A stretch of 33,089 nt of DNA. Origin: Acidobacteriota bacterium (GTDB lineage Bacteria > Acidobacteriota > Terriglobia > Terriglobales > Acidobacteriaceae). Under the pieces are notes generated by a model, which searched no databases, had not been told where the DNA came from, and saw nothing but the letters and a program-made list of their open reading frames with translations. Location: positions 1 to 33,089 of the forward strand of contig QIAA01000171.1 in NCBI GenBank assembly GCA_003224905.1, in the 5' to 3' direction. The position numbers and the translations under genes are program-made. Shown one piece after another: positions 1 through 9,766 of the stretch; the stretch's first letter is position 1, and each line of letters starts with the position of its first letter.

Positions 1-12
1 AGGAACTTAAGC

Positions 13-267
13 TTGTTAATGATTCGTTTGGCGCGCACGGGTGCGCGCAAGCAACCGCATTATCGTGTAGTGGTGATTGAGAAGGAGCGTGCTCGTAATG
101 GGCGCCCGGTGGAGGTGGTCGGGACCTATAACCCCCGCACGAATCCTGCCACGGTCGAGCTCAAGCGTGATCGCGTCGAATACTGGGTTTCAAAGGGAGC
201 CAGGATGTCAGACCGGGTCAGCAAAATCGTGTCGCAACCCCTCCCTGCTGCTCAGTCTGTTGCCTGA
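13..267 (+). CDS. rpsP: 30S ribosomal protein S16
   Basis: Small-subunit ribosomal protein that helps 30S assembly. The N-terminus ([20 protein letters not shown]) and the following [13 protein letters not shown] and VEYWVSKGA segments are the standard S16 core, and the 84-residue length is normal. The start is TTG at 13, with an AGGA ribosome binding site at 1-4 about eight bases upstream. A second possible start (ATG at 19) would remove two residues and sit too far from this site. The C-terminal dozen residues are divergent, as is usual for S16. It is the first gene of the rpsP-khpA-rimM-trmD-rplS series, with 26 bases to khpA. Its 5' neighbour, often ffh, is outside the window. Confidence 0.94.
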   Translation: MLMIRLARTGARKQPHYRVVVIEKERARNGRPVEVVGTYNPRTNPATVELKRDRVEYWVSKGARMSDRVSKIVSQPLPAAQSVA

Positions 268-293
268 ACCGCTTCTTCCACTTCATACCTGAT

Positions 294-545
294 ATGAACG
301 AGCAAACCGGCAATGCCCAGGCTTTGATCCAGCAGGTAGCCAAAGCGCTGGTCGACGAGCCAGACCGGGTGTCGGTGGAGCAGGTCGAGGAGGAAGGCGT
401 TTCGGTTCTCGAGCTGCAAGTCGCCGAGAAAGACCTGGGCAAGGTGATTGGCAAGCAGGGGCGCACTGCCCGCGCCATGCGCACCCTGTTGAGCGCGGCC
501 GGAGTGAAGCTGCACAAGCGTTTCGAGCTGGAGATTCTGGAATAG
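294..545 (+). CDS. khpA: KH-domain RNA-binding protein KhpA (YlqC family)
   Basis: Small single-KH RNA-binding protein of 83 residues. The KH signature [10 protein letters not shown] lies at residues 49-58, and the GxxG loop (IGKQGR) contacts single-stranded RNA. The family acts with KhpB as an RNA chaperone in some Gram-positive bacteria, and its role here is inferred. Its place between rpsP and rimM is the conserved location for this family in many phyla. The ATG at 294 is the only sensible start. The stop (543-545) overlaps, in another frame, the open region that encodes the conserved N-terminus of RimM, so translational coupling to rimM is possible. Confidence 0.93.
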   Translation: MNEQTGNAQALIQQVAKALVDEPDRVSVEQVEEEGVSVLELQVAEKDLGKVIGKQGRTARAMRTLLSAAGVKLHKRFELEILE

Positions 546-571
546 CCGACGAGTTCATCACGCTCGCGCGT

Positions 572-1108
572 GTGGTCAAGACGCAAGGACGTCGCGGCGA
601 AGTAGCACTCGAGTTGCACACCAGTCTTCCCGACCGTTTCGCGCGAGGTTTGCGACTGTGGGCGCTTGCGGAGAACAACCAGCGCCACGAGTTGCAGGTT
701 GAAGAGATTTGGCCCCATAAGGGCGGTGCAGTAGCGAAGTTTTCGGGCATCGACTCGATCTCGGACGCTGAAGCCTTGGTCGGTTGCGAACTGCAGGTAC
801 CGGCTGGGCAGCGTGCTCAGCTCGAACCTGGATGGGATTACATCAGCGATCTGGTCGGATGTGCGCTAGTCGATGCAGGCCGTGAGATTGGGAAAGTGAA
901 GGATGTACGATTTAGTGGCGGCGAAGCGCCGCTGCTCATAGTGGTGATCGGGCTCGCCGAATATGAAATCCCGTACGCCGAGGCTTATTTGCAGGGCGTG
1001 GATCTTGCTCGTAGACAGATTCGAATGTCACTGCCTGAAGGTATGCTCGAGGTAAACGCGCCCCTGACAGAGCGCGAGAAGCAGGAGCAGCGGGGCACCA
1101 GGAAATAG
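572..1108 (+). CDS. rimM: ribosome maturation factor RimM (16S rRNA processing)
   Basis: RimM helps mature the 30S head domain and binds S19. The sequence has the N-terminal RimM beta barrel (VVKTQGRRGEV, then ALVGCELQVP) and a C-terminal PRC-barrel (GWDYISDLVGCALVD, IGKVKDV, EIPYAEAYL). The GTG at 572 is the only conventional start in frame near the 5' end, but it cuts off the first conserved beta strand. The frame stays open upstream, and positions 551-571 encode EFITLAR, which matches the family N-terminus. No ATG, GTG or TTG was found in that frame upstream as far as I read, to about 440. The real start may therefore be a rare codon such as ATA at 542, which has GGAG at 530-533. The identity is secure; the start is not. 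Confidence 0.92.
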   Translation: MVKTQGRRGEVALELHTSLPDRFARGLRLWALAENNQRHELQVEEIWPHKGGAVAKFSGIDSISDAEALVGCELQVPAGQRAQLEPGWDYISDLVGCALVDAGREIGKVKDVRFSGGEAPLLIVVIGLAEYEIPYAEAYLQGVDLARRQIRMSLPEGMLEVNAPLTEREKQEQRGTRK

Positions 1109-1151
1109 GTCCCGTGTACGATTGCCAGCGTCGCGCTTGTCCAGGCCCGCA

Positions 1152-1967
1152 ATGAAGATCGATATTCTCACGATCTTTCCGGATTTTTTTCGCGGGCCGC
1201 TGGATTATGGCATTGTTCGTCGCGCGCGCGAAGTTGGTCTGGTAAGCATTGCTGTTCATGATCTGCGCGCTTTTGCGCATGACAGGCATCGCACCGTGGA
1301 CGATCGGCCTTTTGGTGGCGGCGAAGGCATGGTCCTTAAGGCTGAGCCGATATTCGAATGTGTGGAGTCGCTCGAAGTCGCGCCACGCCAGGAGCGCACG
1401 GCGGGAAGAAGCAAGCAAAGCGTTGTGCTGCTTTCGGCACAGGGCAGGCGCTTCGATCAGGGCATGGCGGAAGCTTTGGCCGCAATGGAACGGATCGTTC
1501 TCATCTGTGGCCGTTATGAGGGCATAGATGAGCGCGTGAGTGCGTTCCTTGCGGATCGGGAGATATCCATTGGTGACTACGTGCTGAGTGGCGGAGAACT
1601 GGGAGCTGCCGTGATCATGGACGCGGTCACGCGCCTGATTCCCGGGGCGGTGGGTAATAGCGCCTCCACGCGGCAGGAGTCGTTCTCGGGCGCTAAGGAG
1701 TTGCTCGTTGGAGATGGGCCGACTTCGACCTGTAGTTCAGGCGGATTGCTGGATTATCCGCATTACACACGGCCTGCCGATTTCCGCGGTATGAACGTTC
1801 CGGAAGTACTGGTTTCCGGGAATCACGATGAAATCCGGCGCTGGCGGCGCCGCGCGGCGTTGAAGAAGACACTAAGTAACCGTCCAGATCTTGTGCAGCG
1901 AGTGACGCTGAACGAAGAAGATAAAGCCTTGCTGGCACAGGTTGCTGGCGACGACTCTGAAAATTGA
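1152..1967 (+). CDS. trmD: tRNA (guanine-N1-)-methyltransferase TrmD
   Basis: Methylates G37 of tRNAs using S-adenosylmethionine, which prevents +1 frameshifting. It is a SPOUT-family enzyme whose trefoil knot is marked by [12 protein letters not shown] (about residues 118-129) and [11 protein letters not shown] (139-149); PFGGGEGM is also present near residue 53. The ATG at 1152 gives [13 protein letters not shown], the usual TrmD N-terminus. An upstream in-frame start at 1122 would add ten unconserved residues and was not chosen. The 271-residue product is slightly longer than average because of a charged segment near residues 77-90. rplS starts ten bases after the stop, the normal tight trmD-rplS coupling. 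Confidence 0.96.
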   Translation: MKIDILTIFPDFFRGPLDYGIVRRAREVGLVSIAVHDLRAFAHDRHRTVDDRPFGGGEGMVLKAEPIFECVESLEVAPRQERTAGRSKQSVVLLSAQGRRFDQGMAEALAAMERIVLICGRYEGIDERVSAFLADREISIGDYVLSGGELGAAVIMDAVTRLIPGAVGNSASTRQESFSGAKELLVGDGPTSTCSSGGLLDYPHYTRPADFRGMNVPEVLVSGNHDEIRRWRRRAALKKTLSNRPDLVQRVTLNEEDKALLAQVAGDDSEN

Positions 1968-1977
1968 GGAAGACTTT

Positions 1978-2355
1978 ATGACGAACTTAATTATTGAAAA
2001 ATTGTTGGCGAAGACGAAGCGCAATGACCTTCCTAATTTCGTCCCAGGCGACACCGTGCGCGTTCACGTGAAAATCAAAGAAGGTGATAAGGAACGGCTG
2101 CAGGCGTTTGAAGGGGTGGTGATCGCACGCTCTCGCGGTCCCCAGGCCAGCTTCACCGTCCGCAAGATCAGCTTCGGTCACGGCGTGGAACGGATCTTCC
2201 CTGTTCACTCGCGCGTGATCGATAAAGTCGACCTGGTCCGCTCGTCGCAGGTCCGTCGCGCTAAGCTCTATTATTTGCGTAAGCTCCGGGGCAAAGCGGC
2301 GCGGTTAAAAGATGTGGAGCGGGAACGCGCCACAGCTGAAGTCGCGGGGCAATAG
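1978..2355 (+). CDS. rplS: 50S ribosomal protein L19
   Basis: Large-subunit protein located at the 30S-50S interface. The sequence shows the L19 core in order: [51 protein letters not shown] and [17 protein letters not shown]. The ATG at 1978 is preceded by GAGGAAGA (1966-1973), a strong ribosome binding site overlapping the trmD stop. A longer in-frame extension starting inside trmD was rejected. It is the last gene of the operon and converges on ppdK with 22 bases between the stops. No hairpin plus T-run terminator is visible in that gap. Confidence 0.96.
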   Translation: MTNLIIEKLLAKTKRNDLPNFVPGDTVRVHVKIKEGDKERLQAFEGVVIARSRGPQASFTVRKISFGHGVERIFPVHSRVIDKVDLVRSSQVRRAKLYYLRKLRGKAARLKDVERERATAEVAGQ

Positions 2356-2377
2356 ATCTGGTCGTAACTCGTGGGCG

Positions 2378-5164
2378 CTACTTTGTCCTTCCACCCTCGA
2401 CTTTGAGTTTGTCTGAAGCCGCCGCCTGAGCCGCGGCGAGCCGTGCTGTGAGTACGCGAAATGGCGAGCACGACACGTAGTTCAGGCCAGTCTGATAACA
2501 GAACTCCACGGAAGAGGGCTCGCCTCCGTGCTCGCCGCAGATTCCCACTTTTAGATCGGGCCGCGTCTTGCGGCCGCGTTCGGTCGCGATCTTCACAAGT
2601 TGTCCAACGCCATCGCGATCAAGCGCTGCAAACGGGTCCTGCTTGAGGATACCTTCCGCGATATATGTCGGCAGAATCTTATTGACGTCATCACGTGAGA
2701 AGCCGAATGTCGTCTGGGTCAGGTCGTTGGTGCCGAACGAGAAGAACTGGGCTTCTTTGGCGATTTCGTCGGCTACAAGCGCTGCGCGCGGAAGCTCGAT
2801 CATGGTGCCCACCAGGTAATCCACTCGGGTTCCCTTCTCCTTAAACACTTCCTCGGCGACACGATTCACAATCTCCGCCTGATTCGACATCTCCTTGAGT
2901 GTGGCAATCAACGGAATCATCACTTCGGGATACACTTTCACACCTTCTTTTGCCACCGCCACAGCCGCTTCAAAGATGGCGCGGGCCTGCATCTCGGTGA
3001 TTTCGGGATAGGTGATGCCGAGACGGCAACCGCGATGCCCCAGCATTGGGTTGAACTCGTGCAATTCTTCGACCCGGCGGAGCAGGACAGGCATAACCTT
3101 TTTCAAATCGCCGGCAGCCTTGGCGCCGTAACGGCGGTATTTCTCTATAAGGGACTTCTTCTCCTTGGCGCTCGCATGAGGAAGAACGGCTATATCTACC
3201 ATCAGCTCTTCTCGACGCGGCAAGAATTCATGCAGCGGCGGATCGAGGGTGCGGATCGTGACCGGGAAACCATTCATGGCACGGAACACGCCAATAAAAT
3301 CGGACCGCTGCATGGGGAGCAATTTCTTCAGCGCGGCTCTGCGGTCTTTTTCGTTACCGGCCAGAATCATGGCCTGCATGTGCGGAATGCGATCCTCGGC
3401 GAAGAACATGTGCTCAGTGCGACAGAGCCCGATTCCTTCCGCACCGAACGCACGCGCCTGGATGGCATCGCGAGGAATATCGGCATTGGCGCGCACTCGC
3501 AGTTTGCGGAAGGGCTCTGCCCAGCTCATCAGCTTGAGCAGCTCGGGATCATCTGCCTTAGGAGGAATCGTGTTTAACTTGCCCTTGATCACCCGGCCGG
3601 TGGTGCCGTCGAGGGAAATCCAGTCGCCTTCTTTAAAAACCTGGCCTTTCACGTGCATCTCGCGGTTCTTCTCGTCCACGTGAATGTCGCCGGCTCCTGC
3701 CACACAGCACTTGCCCATCCCGCGAGTGACCACCGCGGCGTGGCTCGTCATCCCACCACGCGAGGTGAGTATCCCAACAGCGACTTCCATGCCGTGAATA
3801 TCTTCGGGCGTAGTCTCTGCTCGCACCAGAATCACTGGATTTTTGCGGTGGTGCCCAGCCTTCACTACCGCCTCATCTGCCGTAAACACAATCTGTCCTA
3901 CCGCAGCGCCGGGCGATGCGGGAAGTCCTGTCGCTAGCACTTCAACTTTTGTGCTCTTCTCGTCCAGTCGCGGCACCAGGAAGTCGTAAAGCTGGTTTGG
4001 TTCCACACGGAATATTGCTTCTTCCTTTGTGATTAGCCCTTCATCTACCATCTGGATCGCAATACCCACCGCTGCCAGGCCCGTGCGTTTGGCGTTGCGT
4101 GTTTGCAGCATGTACAACTTGCTGTCCTGAATGGTGAATTCGAAGTCCTGCATGTCGCGGTAGTGCTGCTCCAGTCGCGTGGTGATCTGGTGCAGTTGGC
4201 GGTAAACCTCAGGCATGAGCTTTTCCAGTTTCGAAATGTCCACGGGTGTGCGTATGCCAGCCACAACGTCTTCGCCTTGCGCATTCATCAGGAATTCGCC
4301 GTAGAACTCTTTTTTCCCGGTGCCAGGATTCCGCGTGAAACCCACACCTGTCCCGCTGTTCTCTCCCAAGTTGCCATACACCATCATCTGAACGTTGACT
4401 GCTGTGCCCAGGTCATCGGATATGTTGTTGATGCGGCGATAGTGCTTGGCGCGCTCGTTCTGCCAGGAGCGGAAGACGGCGTCGCGAGCCATCACGAGTT
4501 GCTCATGCGGGTCCTGCGGAAAATCGCGCTTCGCGTGCTTTTTGACAACTTTTTTGTATTCCTCAACCACCTCTTTCAAAGCCTTCGCATCGAGATCGGT
4601 ATCGAGCTTGGCTTTTCTCTGCTTCTTCTTGGCATCAAACACTTCATCGAAAGCTGATTTCGGAATCTCCAGCACCACGTTTCCGAACATCTGAATCAAC
4701 CGACGATAAGAGTCCGCCGCGAAGCGTGGATTGTTCTTGTGTCGCGCCAAAGCTTCTACGCTCTGATCGTTTAATCCAAGATTTAAGATCGTGTCCATCA
4801 TGCCCGGCATGGAAAACTTCGCGCCGGAGCGCACGCTGACCAGCAGCGGGTTATCCCCTTTGCCAAGTTTCTGTCCCTGTAACTGCTCTAACCGCGCCAG
4901 GGCGTCTTCCATCTGGCGATCTACTTCATTCGAAGTGTGGCCACTCCGCATGTATTCACGGCAGGCCTCGGTCTGAATGGTGAAGCCCGGAGGCACGGGC
5001 AGTCCGGCGTTTGTCATTTCCGCCAGGCCGGCGCCTTTGCCGCCCAGATCGTCTTTCATCCTGCCGTTGCCGTCGGCCTTGCCGCCGCCGAAGAAATACA
5101 CGTACTTCGTGCCCGGTTTCGAACTTGTTTGCACTTCTGCTTCGGAGAGAGTCGTTGTGGCCAT
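2378..5164 (-). CDS. ppdK: pyruvate, phosphate dikinase
   Basis: Interconverts pyruvate + ATP + phosphate and phosphoenolpyruvate + AMP + pyrophosphate in the cytoplasm. The 928-residue product has the full three-part layout. An N-terminal ATP-grasp nucleotide-binding domain carries GGKGAGLAEM at 41-50. The swivelling phosphohistidine domain carries TSRGGMTSHAAVVTR, with His475 as the carrier residue. The C-terminal PEP/pyruvate TIM barrel carries RTEHMFF, GTNDLTQTTFGFSRDD and GICGEHGGEP, with catalytic Cys876. The length is normal for bacterial PPDK. It starts 13 bases after the glyS stop and is probably co-transcribed with glyQ-glyS. The direction in vivo (gluconeogenic or glycolytic) cannot be read from sequence. 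Confidence 0.97.
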   Translation of the reverse strand: MATTTLSEAEVQTSSKPGTKYVYFFGGGKADGNGRMKDDLGGKGAGLAEMTNAGLPVPPGFTIQTEACREYMRSGHTSNEVDRQMEDALARLEQLQGQKLGKGDNPLLVSVRSGAKFSMPGMMDTILNLGLNDQSVEALARHKNNPRFAADSYRRLIQMFGNVVLEIPKSAFDEVFDAKKKQRKAKLDTDLDAKALKEVVEEYKKVVKKHAKRDFPQDPHEQLVMARDAVFRSWQNERAKHYRRINNISDDLGTAVNVQMMVYGNLGENSGTGVGFTRNPGTGKKEFYGEFLMNAQGEDVVAGIRTPVDISKLEKLMPEVYRQLHQITTRLEQHYRDMQDFEFTIQDSKLYMLQTRNAKRTGLAAVGIAIQMVDEGLITKEEAIFRVEPNQLYDFLVPRLDEKSTKVEVLATGLPASPGAAVGQIVFTADEAVVKAGHHRKNPVILVRAETTPEDIHGMEVAVGILTSRGGMTSHAAVVTRGMGKCCVAGAGDIHVDEKNREMHVKGQVFKEGDWISLDGTTGRVIKGKLNTIPPKADDPELLKLMSWAEPFRKLRVRANADIPRDAIQARAFGAEGIGLCRTEHMFFAEDRIPHMQAMILAGNEKDRRAALKKLLPMQRSDFIGVFRAMNGFPVTIRTLDPPLHEFLPRREELMVDIAVLPHASAKEKKSLIEKYRRYGAKAAGDLKKVMPVLLRRVEELHEFNPMLGHRGCRLGITYPEITEMQARAIFEAAVAVAKEGVKVYPEVMIPLIATLKEMSNQAEIVNRVAEEVFKEKGTRVDYLVGTMIELPRAALVADEIAKEAQFFSFGTNDLTQTTFGFSRDDVNKILPTYIAEGILKQDPFAALDRDGVGQLVKIATERGRKTRPDLKVGICGEHGGEPSSVEFCYQTGLNYVSCSPFRVLTARLAAAQAAASDKLKVEGGRTK

Positions 5165-5177
5165 GTCAGTCCTTTTT

Positions 5178-7337
5178 TTAGCTGGAGGATCTCTTTTGCC
5201 CTTCGATCACGATCTCAGAAAAATCGGCGATAGTTGAGAATTCCTTTAGCAGCGTCTGCAGCAGCGCTAGTCGGTTCGAGCGGATTCGCTCGTCGTCCAC
5301 CATCACCATCACCTTATCGAAAAAGCGGTCTACCGGTTCGCGTGCGGTCGAGAGTGAGAGCAGAGCTTCTCGATATTCCTTCTGTTTACGAAGAGCTTCC
5401 ACCTTAGGAGCCGTTTGCTCGAGAAATGCGGCGAGACTTTTTTCTTCTTCGGCGGATTCTGGCAATGATTCGAACTGCTGTGCCGGCTTGATCTTCTTCT
5501 CATCCGCCTGTCGCAGGATGTTTCTCATCCGCTTGCATGCTGCGGCAATCGCCTGAAACTCTGGCATTTCCAGAACCGCGCGCACCGCCTCGGCCCGCGC
5601 TACCGCGTCAACGACGTCGTCTGACCCGGCGCTCAGCACCGCATTCACCACGTCGTAAGCAAATCCAAACCCGTCCCGCAAATAGAACTCCAGGCGTTCC
5701 CGAAAGAAATTGCGAAGCGCTGAATCTGAATCTACTTGCCGTGAAAACTTTTGCTCGGCTGGCGACTCGCGGTATGCCTCACGGGCGAAGGCAAACAGGC
5801 TGCTGATCTTCACCAGCAGCTTGTGCTCAGCAAGTATTCTGATGATGCCGTTCGCCTGGCGCCGCAGCGCAAACGGGTCCTTCGATCCGGTGGGTTGAAG
5901 TCCCAGCGCAAACATGCCGGCGATAGTGTCGGCTTTGTCGGCAATCGACAGGACGGCGCCCTCAATCGCGCGGGGAACAGAATCTTCCATCGACTCGGGC
6001 TTGTAGTGATCGTAAATCACGTCGGCAATCAGGGTGCGCGTGCTGTCCGGCATATCACGATCCAATTGCTGCACCCGTGCGTACAGGCCACCCACTATTC
6101 CCTGCAGTTCGGTAAATTCCTTCACCATCTCTGTAGTCAGATCGGTCTTGGCCAGGCAAGCTGCCTTGTGGATGACTCCCGGGCGAATCGCCCGTCCGCT
6201 CTGGCGAATTTCCTCCGACAACCAGCTACAGATCCGCTGCACGCGCCGTGTCTTTTCGTAGTAATTTCCGAGGTCTTTCTGAAACGTCACCTGCTTGAGC
6301 CAGGTCACGCGCTCGCGAAGAGGATGCTTCTGGTCAGTCTGCCAGAAGAAGCGCGCATCGTTGAAACGAGCCCGCAATACACGCTCATTACCATGGCGAA
6401 TCAAACCGTGCGGATCGCTATCAGTATTCAGGACAGCAAGGAAGTGCGGCAACAGATTGCCGGCTGCATGCTCGACAGCAAAATATTTTTGATGGTCGCG
6501 CATCACCGTGACCAGAACTTCTTCCGGTAGCGCCAGAAACTCCGCACCGAAGTTACCCAGCACCACCGAAGGCCATTCGGTGAGGTTCACTACTGTGTCG
6601 AGCAGCGCCTTGTCTTCGCGCCAGCGCGCCCCAGCAACGCTTCGAGTGGCAGAATCGAGTGCTTTACGGATCTGCTGTTCGCGAGCTTCGCGGTCGAGCA
6701 CGTTCGCGTTGCGCAATGCATCTACATAGGGCGCGCCAGCGTGCGTAATCGGGACAGCGCGATTCGCGAGAACGCGATGTCCACGCGATTCACTGCCAGC
6801 CTGTACTCCCGCAAACTCGAGGGGAACGACCTGATCGTCCATCATGGCCACCAGCCAGCGCACCGGACGCACGAAGCGCTCATTGGGTTTGTGCCAGTAC
6901 ATGCTCTTAGACCAGTAAATCGACGCAATCTCTTTCGGCAACAACTCTGTCAGGATTTGGGTTGCGCTTCGTCCTTTCCTGGTGACTTTCGCCGAGAGAT
7001 AGTCACCTTTCGGCGTCGTGGTTCTCTCCAGCATTGCTACGTCCACACCGGCCTTTTTGGCGAATGCATGCGCAGCAGGCGTGGGCTGTCCATCCTTGAA
7101 GGCCACAGACACCGCAGGCCCGGTCAATTGTTCACTTAGATCCGGCTGAGCGGCCGGAACTCCCGACGCGAGCACAGCAAGCCGACGCGGAGTTTCGAAC
7201 GAAGTCACTTCTCCTGACGCCGCCAGCCGTTCCCGGTTAAGCAAATCTCCCACGCGTCGCTGCAACTCCTGCTGCGCGCTAGCGATCATCCGCGCCGGAA
7301 TTTCTTCGCAACCGATTTCGAGCAAGAAGTCTGGCAT
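5178..7337 (-). CDS. glyS: glycyl-tRNA synthetase beta subunit
   Basis: Beta subunit of the alpha2-beta2 bacterial glycyl-tRNA synthetase; it binds tRNA-Gly while GlyQ carries the aminoacylation site. The N-terminus MPDFLLEIGCEEIPARM is the family signature. It is followed by the conserved VMRDHQKYFAVE segment, the HD-like region and a C-terminal DALR-type anticodon-binding helical domain (VDRFFDKVMVMVDDERIRSNRLALL). At 719 residues it is full length. The ATG at 7335-7337 lies 26 bases after the glyQ stop. Confidence 0.97.
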   Translation of the reverse strand: MPDFLLEIGCEEIPARMIASAQQELQRRVGDLLNRERLAASGEVTSFETPRRLAVLASGVPAAQPDLSEQLTGPAVSVAFKDGQPTPAAHAFAKKAGVDVAMLERTTTPKGDYLSAKVTRKGRSATQILTELLPKEIASIYWSKSMYWHKPNERFVRPVRWLVAMMDDQVVPLEFAGVQAGSESRGHRVLANRAVPITHAGAPYVDALRNANVLDREAREQQIRKALDSATRSVAGARWREDKALLDTVVNLTEWPSVVLGNFGAEFLALPEEVLVTVMRDHQKYFAVEHAAGNLLPHFLAVLNTDSDPHGLIRHGNERVLRARFNDARFFWQTDQKHPLRERVTWLKQVTFQKDLGNYYEKTRRVQRICSWLSEEIRQSGRAIRPGVIHKAACLAKTDLTTEMVKEFTELQGIVGGLYARVQQLDRDMPDSTRTLIADVIYDHYKPESMEDSVPRAIEGAVLSIADKADTIAGMFALGLQPTGSKDPFALRRQANGIIRILAEHKLLVKISSLFAFAREAYRESPAEQKFSRQVDSDSALRNFFRERLEFYLRDGFGFAYDVVNAVLSAGSDDVVDAVARAEAVRAVLEMPEFQAIAAACKRMRNILRQADEKKIKPAQQFESLPESAEEEKSLAAFLEQTAPKVEALRKQKEYREALLSLSTAREPVDRFFDKVMVMVDDERIRSNRLALLQTLLKEFSTIADFSEIVIEGQKRSSS

Positions 7338-7363
7338 GATTTACCTGATGCCTTTGCGGGCGC

Positions 7364-8386
<1,023 letters not shown>

Positions 8387-8399
8387 CAATCCCGGATGG

Positions 8400-8624
8400 T
8401 CACCCAGCTTCAGTGCAGTCTCTCAAGCTTTGAAACACAACAATGATGTTGCGACATAACTCTTCTAACGGGGGTCTTAGCTTCTTCACGTCTCCGCTGC
8501 GGCTGGTCAGATACCGATCCATGCAGTAGAGAATCTGCAGCGCAGTTTCGCGTTCGATGGCACGCAGGTCAGCCCTTGCCTTCGCTGCCCAGAGGACTGC
8601 AATCCGGGCAGAACCTGCAGTCAT
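8400..8624 (-). CDS. RelE/ParE-type toxin, probably truncated
   Basis: The 74-residue frame begins like a RelE/ParE-superfamily mRNA-interferase or gyrase toxin: [20 protein letters not shown], then a short loop and [12 protein letters not shown]. The domain normally continues with an LRxGDYRVxF strand and ends near an (R)HRxxAYR motif. Here the frame runs into [18 protein letters not shown] and stops, so the last strands are missing. Just beyond the stop, another frame reads LKLGDHP (about 8388-8408), which resembles the missing strand and suggests decay by small indels. The start ATG overlaps the antitoxin stop in a four-base ATGA, typical of toxin-antitoxin pairs. Toxic activity is doubtful. 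Confidence 0.58.
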   Translation of the reverse strand: MTAGSARIAVLWAAKARADLRAIERETALQILYCMDRYLTSRSGDVKKLRPPLEELCRNIIVVFQSLRDCTEAG

Positions 8625-8881
8625 TTCTTTATTCCGAATTCACGAAGTACTTCGTCATGCGGAATGCCTTCACTGCGTGCCAGGGAGGCGCGTGCCTCCT
8701 CAATCGCTGCAGCTGTTTCCTTCGTGACCTCTTCGTCATCCAACGGAACAGAATTCAGCGATTTCGACAGGGGCTCCATCATGACCTCAAGCAGGCTCCG
8801 CACTACCGCCACTTTCTCGATGGACAGCAGATCAAGTAACTCATGCGCCTTCTGTCGTTCGTGGGTAGGATCCGGGACCAT
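8621..8881 (-). CDS. antitoxin-like protein of a RelE/ParE-type toxin-antitoxin pair
   Basis: This 86-residue acidic protein carries AHELLDLLSIEKVAVVRSLLEVM, then a VPLDDEEVTKETAAAIEEARASL segment and the ending [14 protein letters not shown]. This arrangement, with a dimerising N-terminal part and a charged helical C-terminus that wraps the toxin, is seen in a common antitoxin group encoded directly before RelE-type toxins. Family recognition is from memory of such pairs. A TATAAT-like -10 box on the minus strand (8901-8906) lies upstream of its ATG, so the pair may have its own promoter inside the housekeeping gene series. If the toxin is dead, this gene may persist as a relic. Confidence 0.7.
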   Translation of the reverse strand: MVPDPTHERQKAHELLDLLSIEKVAVVRSLLEVMMEPLSKSLNSVPLDDEEVTKETAAAIEEARASLARSEGIPHDEVLREFGIKK

Positions 8882-8900
8882 CGTTGCAAGCCTTTGGAAG

Positions 8901-8930
8901 ATTATATCGCTAAGGGTCCCTCTTTAGAGG
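8901..8930 (-). promoter_or_regulatory. candidate promoter and inverted repeat upstream of the antitoxin
   Basis: On the minus strand a TATAAT box (8901-8906) sits 20 bases before the antitoxin ATG. Just upstream is the inverted repeat CCTCT-TT-AGAGG (8919-8930), close to where a -35 box would lie. Toxin-antitoxin operons are commonly repressed through palindromes overlapping their promoter, so this may be an operator. No good -35 hexamer is visible, and the hairpin might instead belong to the end of recO. Confidence 0.3.
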
Positions 8931-8936
8931 ACAGCA

Positions 8937-9680
8937 CTAACGATCAATTTTCTCTAGCATTCCCGCGGTCACCAGCTTCTTTTCAATATGCCGCTGCAAT
9001 ATCTGTAAAAAATACTTTCGCAGATCTGCCGTCGGCGCCTTCTGTAACGACAATTCCGAAAAACTCTCCACCGGGGCATGCAACATCTGATTTGCCAATT
9101 TACGCGACTCGCCCGATAACTCTGACGATGCCAAGCGCTTATCATTCGGGCACATCAAGCCGTCCGCGAGAGCGTGAAAATATGCCCGGCTGCCATTTAG
9201 CGCGTGCCCACAGACGATGCACTCCGAAAGATCCGGCAAATAGCCCATCAGCCGCGTCATCCAGAGCTCGAAATACGTAAGCGGCAGCCAAATATCGCGC
9301 TCTCGGAGTTCGGCTAGCACCGCCAGGGCTAACCGGAAAACCGCATCATTCGGCTCATGATCGGGCAGCAACTCATCCAGCAACTCGGCTACATGGGCCA
9401 GAGCCACTGCACGCGGATAGTTCACTTCTGAAGCCAGCGGCGACTCCAGCACTTCGCAGGAATCTAACCGCATCAGGTCCTGACCTTCGCGCTCGTTGTA
9501 ACATACTCGCACCTCGGTCAGAGGTTCGAGCGCGCCACCGAAACGGCGTTTGGACTTCTTTGCGGAACGCGCCACACCACGAATTTTGCCTTCCATCCGG
9601 GTAAAGAGCGTAACCAGCAGGTCCGCCTCACGCAGCGGATACGTGCGCAGGACGATCGCCTCAGATTCCTTCAGCGCCAT
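8937..9680 (-). CDS. recO: DNA repair protein RecO
   Basis: RecF-pathway mediator that helps load RecA onto SSB-coated DNA and anneals strands. The 247-residue product has the N-terminal OB fold (ESEAIVLRTYPLREADLLVTLFTR, GKIRGVARSAKKSKRRFGGALEPLTEV) and the helical C-terminal domain with a zinc-site remnant. Cys154, Cys157 and Cys177 are present, but the usual fourth cysteine is not (CPND). The ATG at 9678-9680 gives the standard MALKESEAIVLRT start. It is 86 bases from metG and on the same strand. Confidence 0.94.
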   Translation of the reverse strand: MALKESEAIVLRTYPLREADLLVTLFTRMEGKIRGVARSAKKSKRRFGGALEPLTEVRVCYNEREGQDLMRLDSCEVLESPLASEVNYPRAVALAHVAELLDELLPDHEPNDAVFRLALAVLAELRERDIWLPLTYFELWMTRLMGYLPDLSECIVCGHALNGSRAYFHALADGLMCPNDKRLASSELSGESRKLANQMLHAPVESFSELSLQKAPTADLRKYFLQILQRHIEKKLVTAGMLEKIDR

Positions 9681-9766
9681 CGAAACTCAACAGGTTAATG
9701 TTTGATTGTAATGGAGCCGGAGAGGGATGCAAAACTCGCTGACAGGGAGAGAACATCTGCGTGTGT

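Noticed and set aside
2356..2377. Shared terminator between convergent rplS and ppdK
   Set aside because: The 22-base gap contains no stem-loop and no T-run.
3035..3577. 180-codon plus-strand open frame over ppdK
   Set aside because: It lies entirely antisense to a well-conserved PPDK gene and has no family features; it is a codon-bias shadow.
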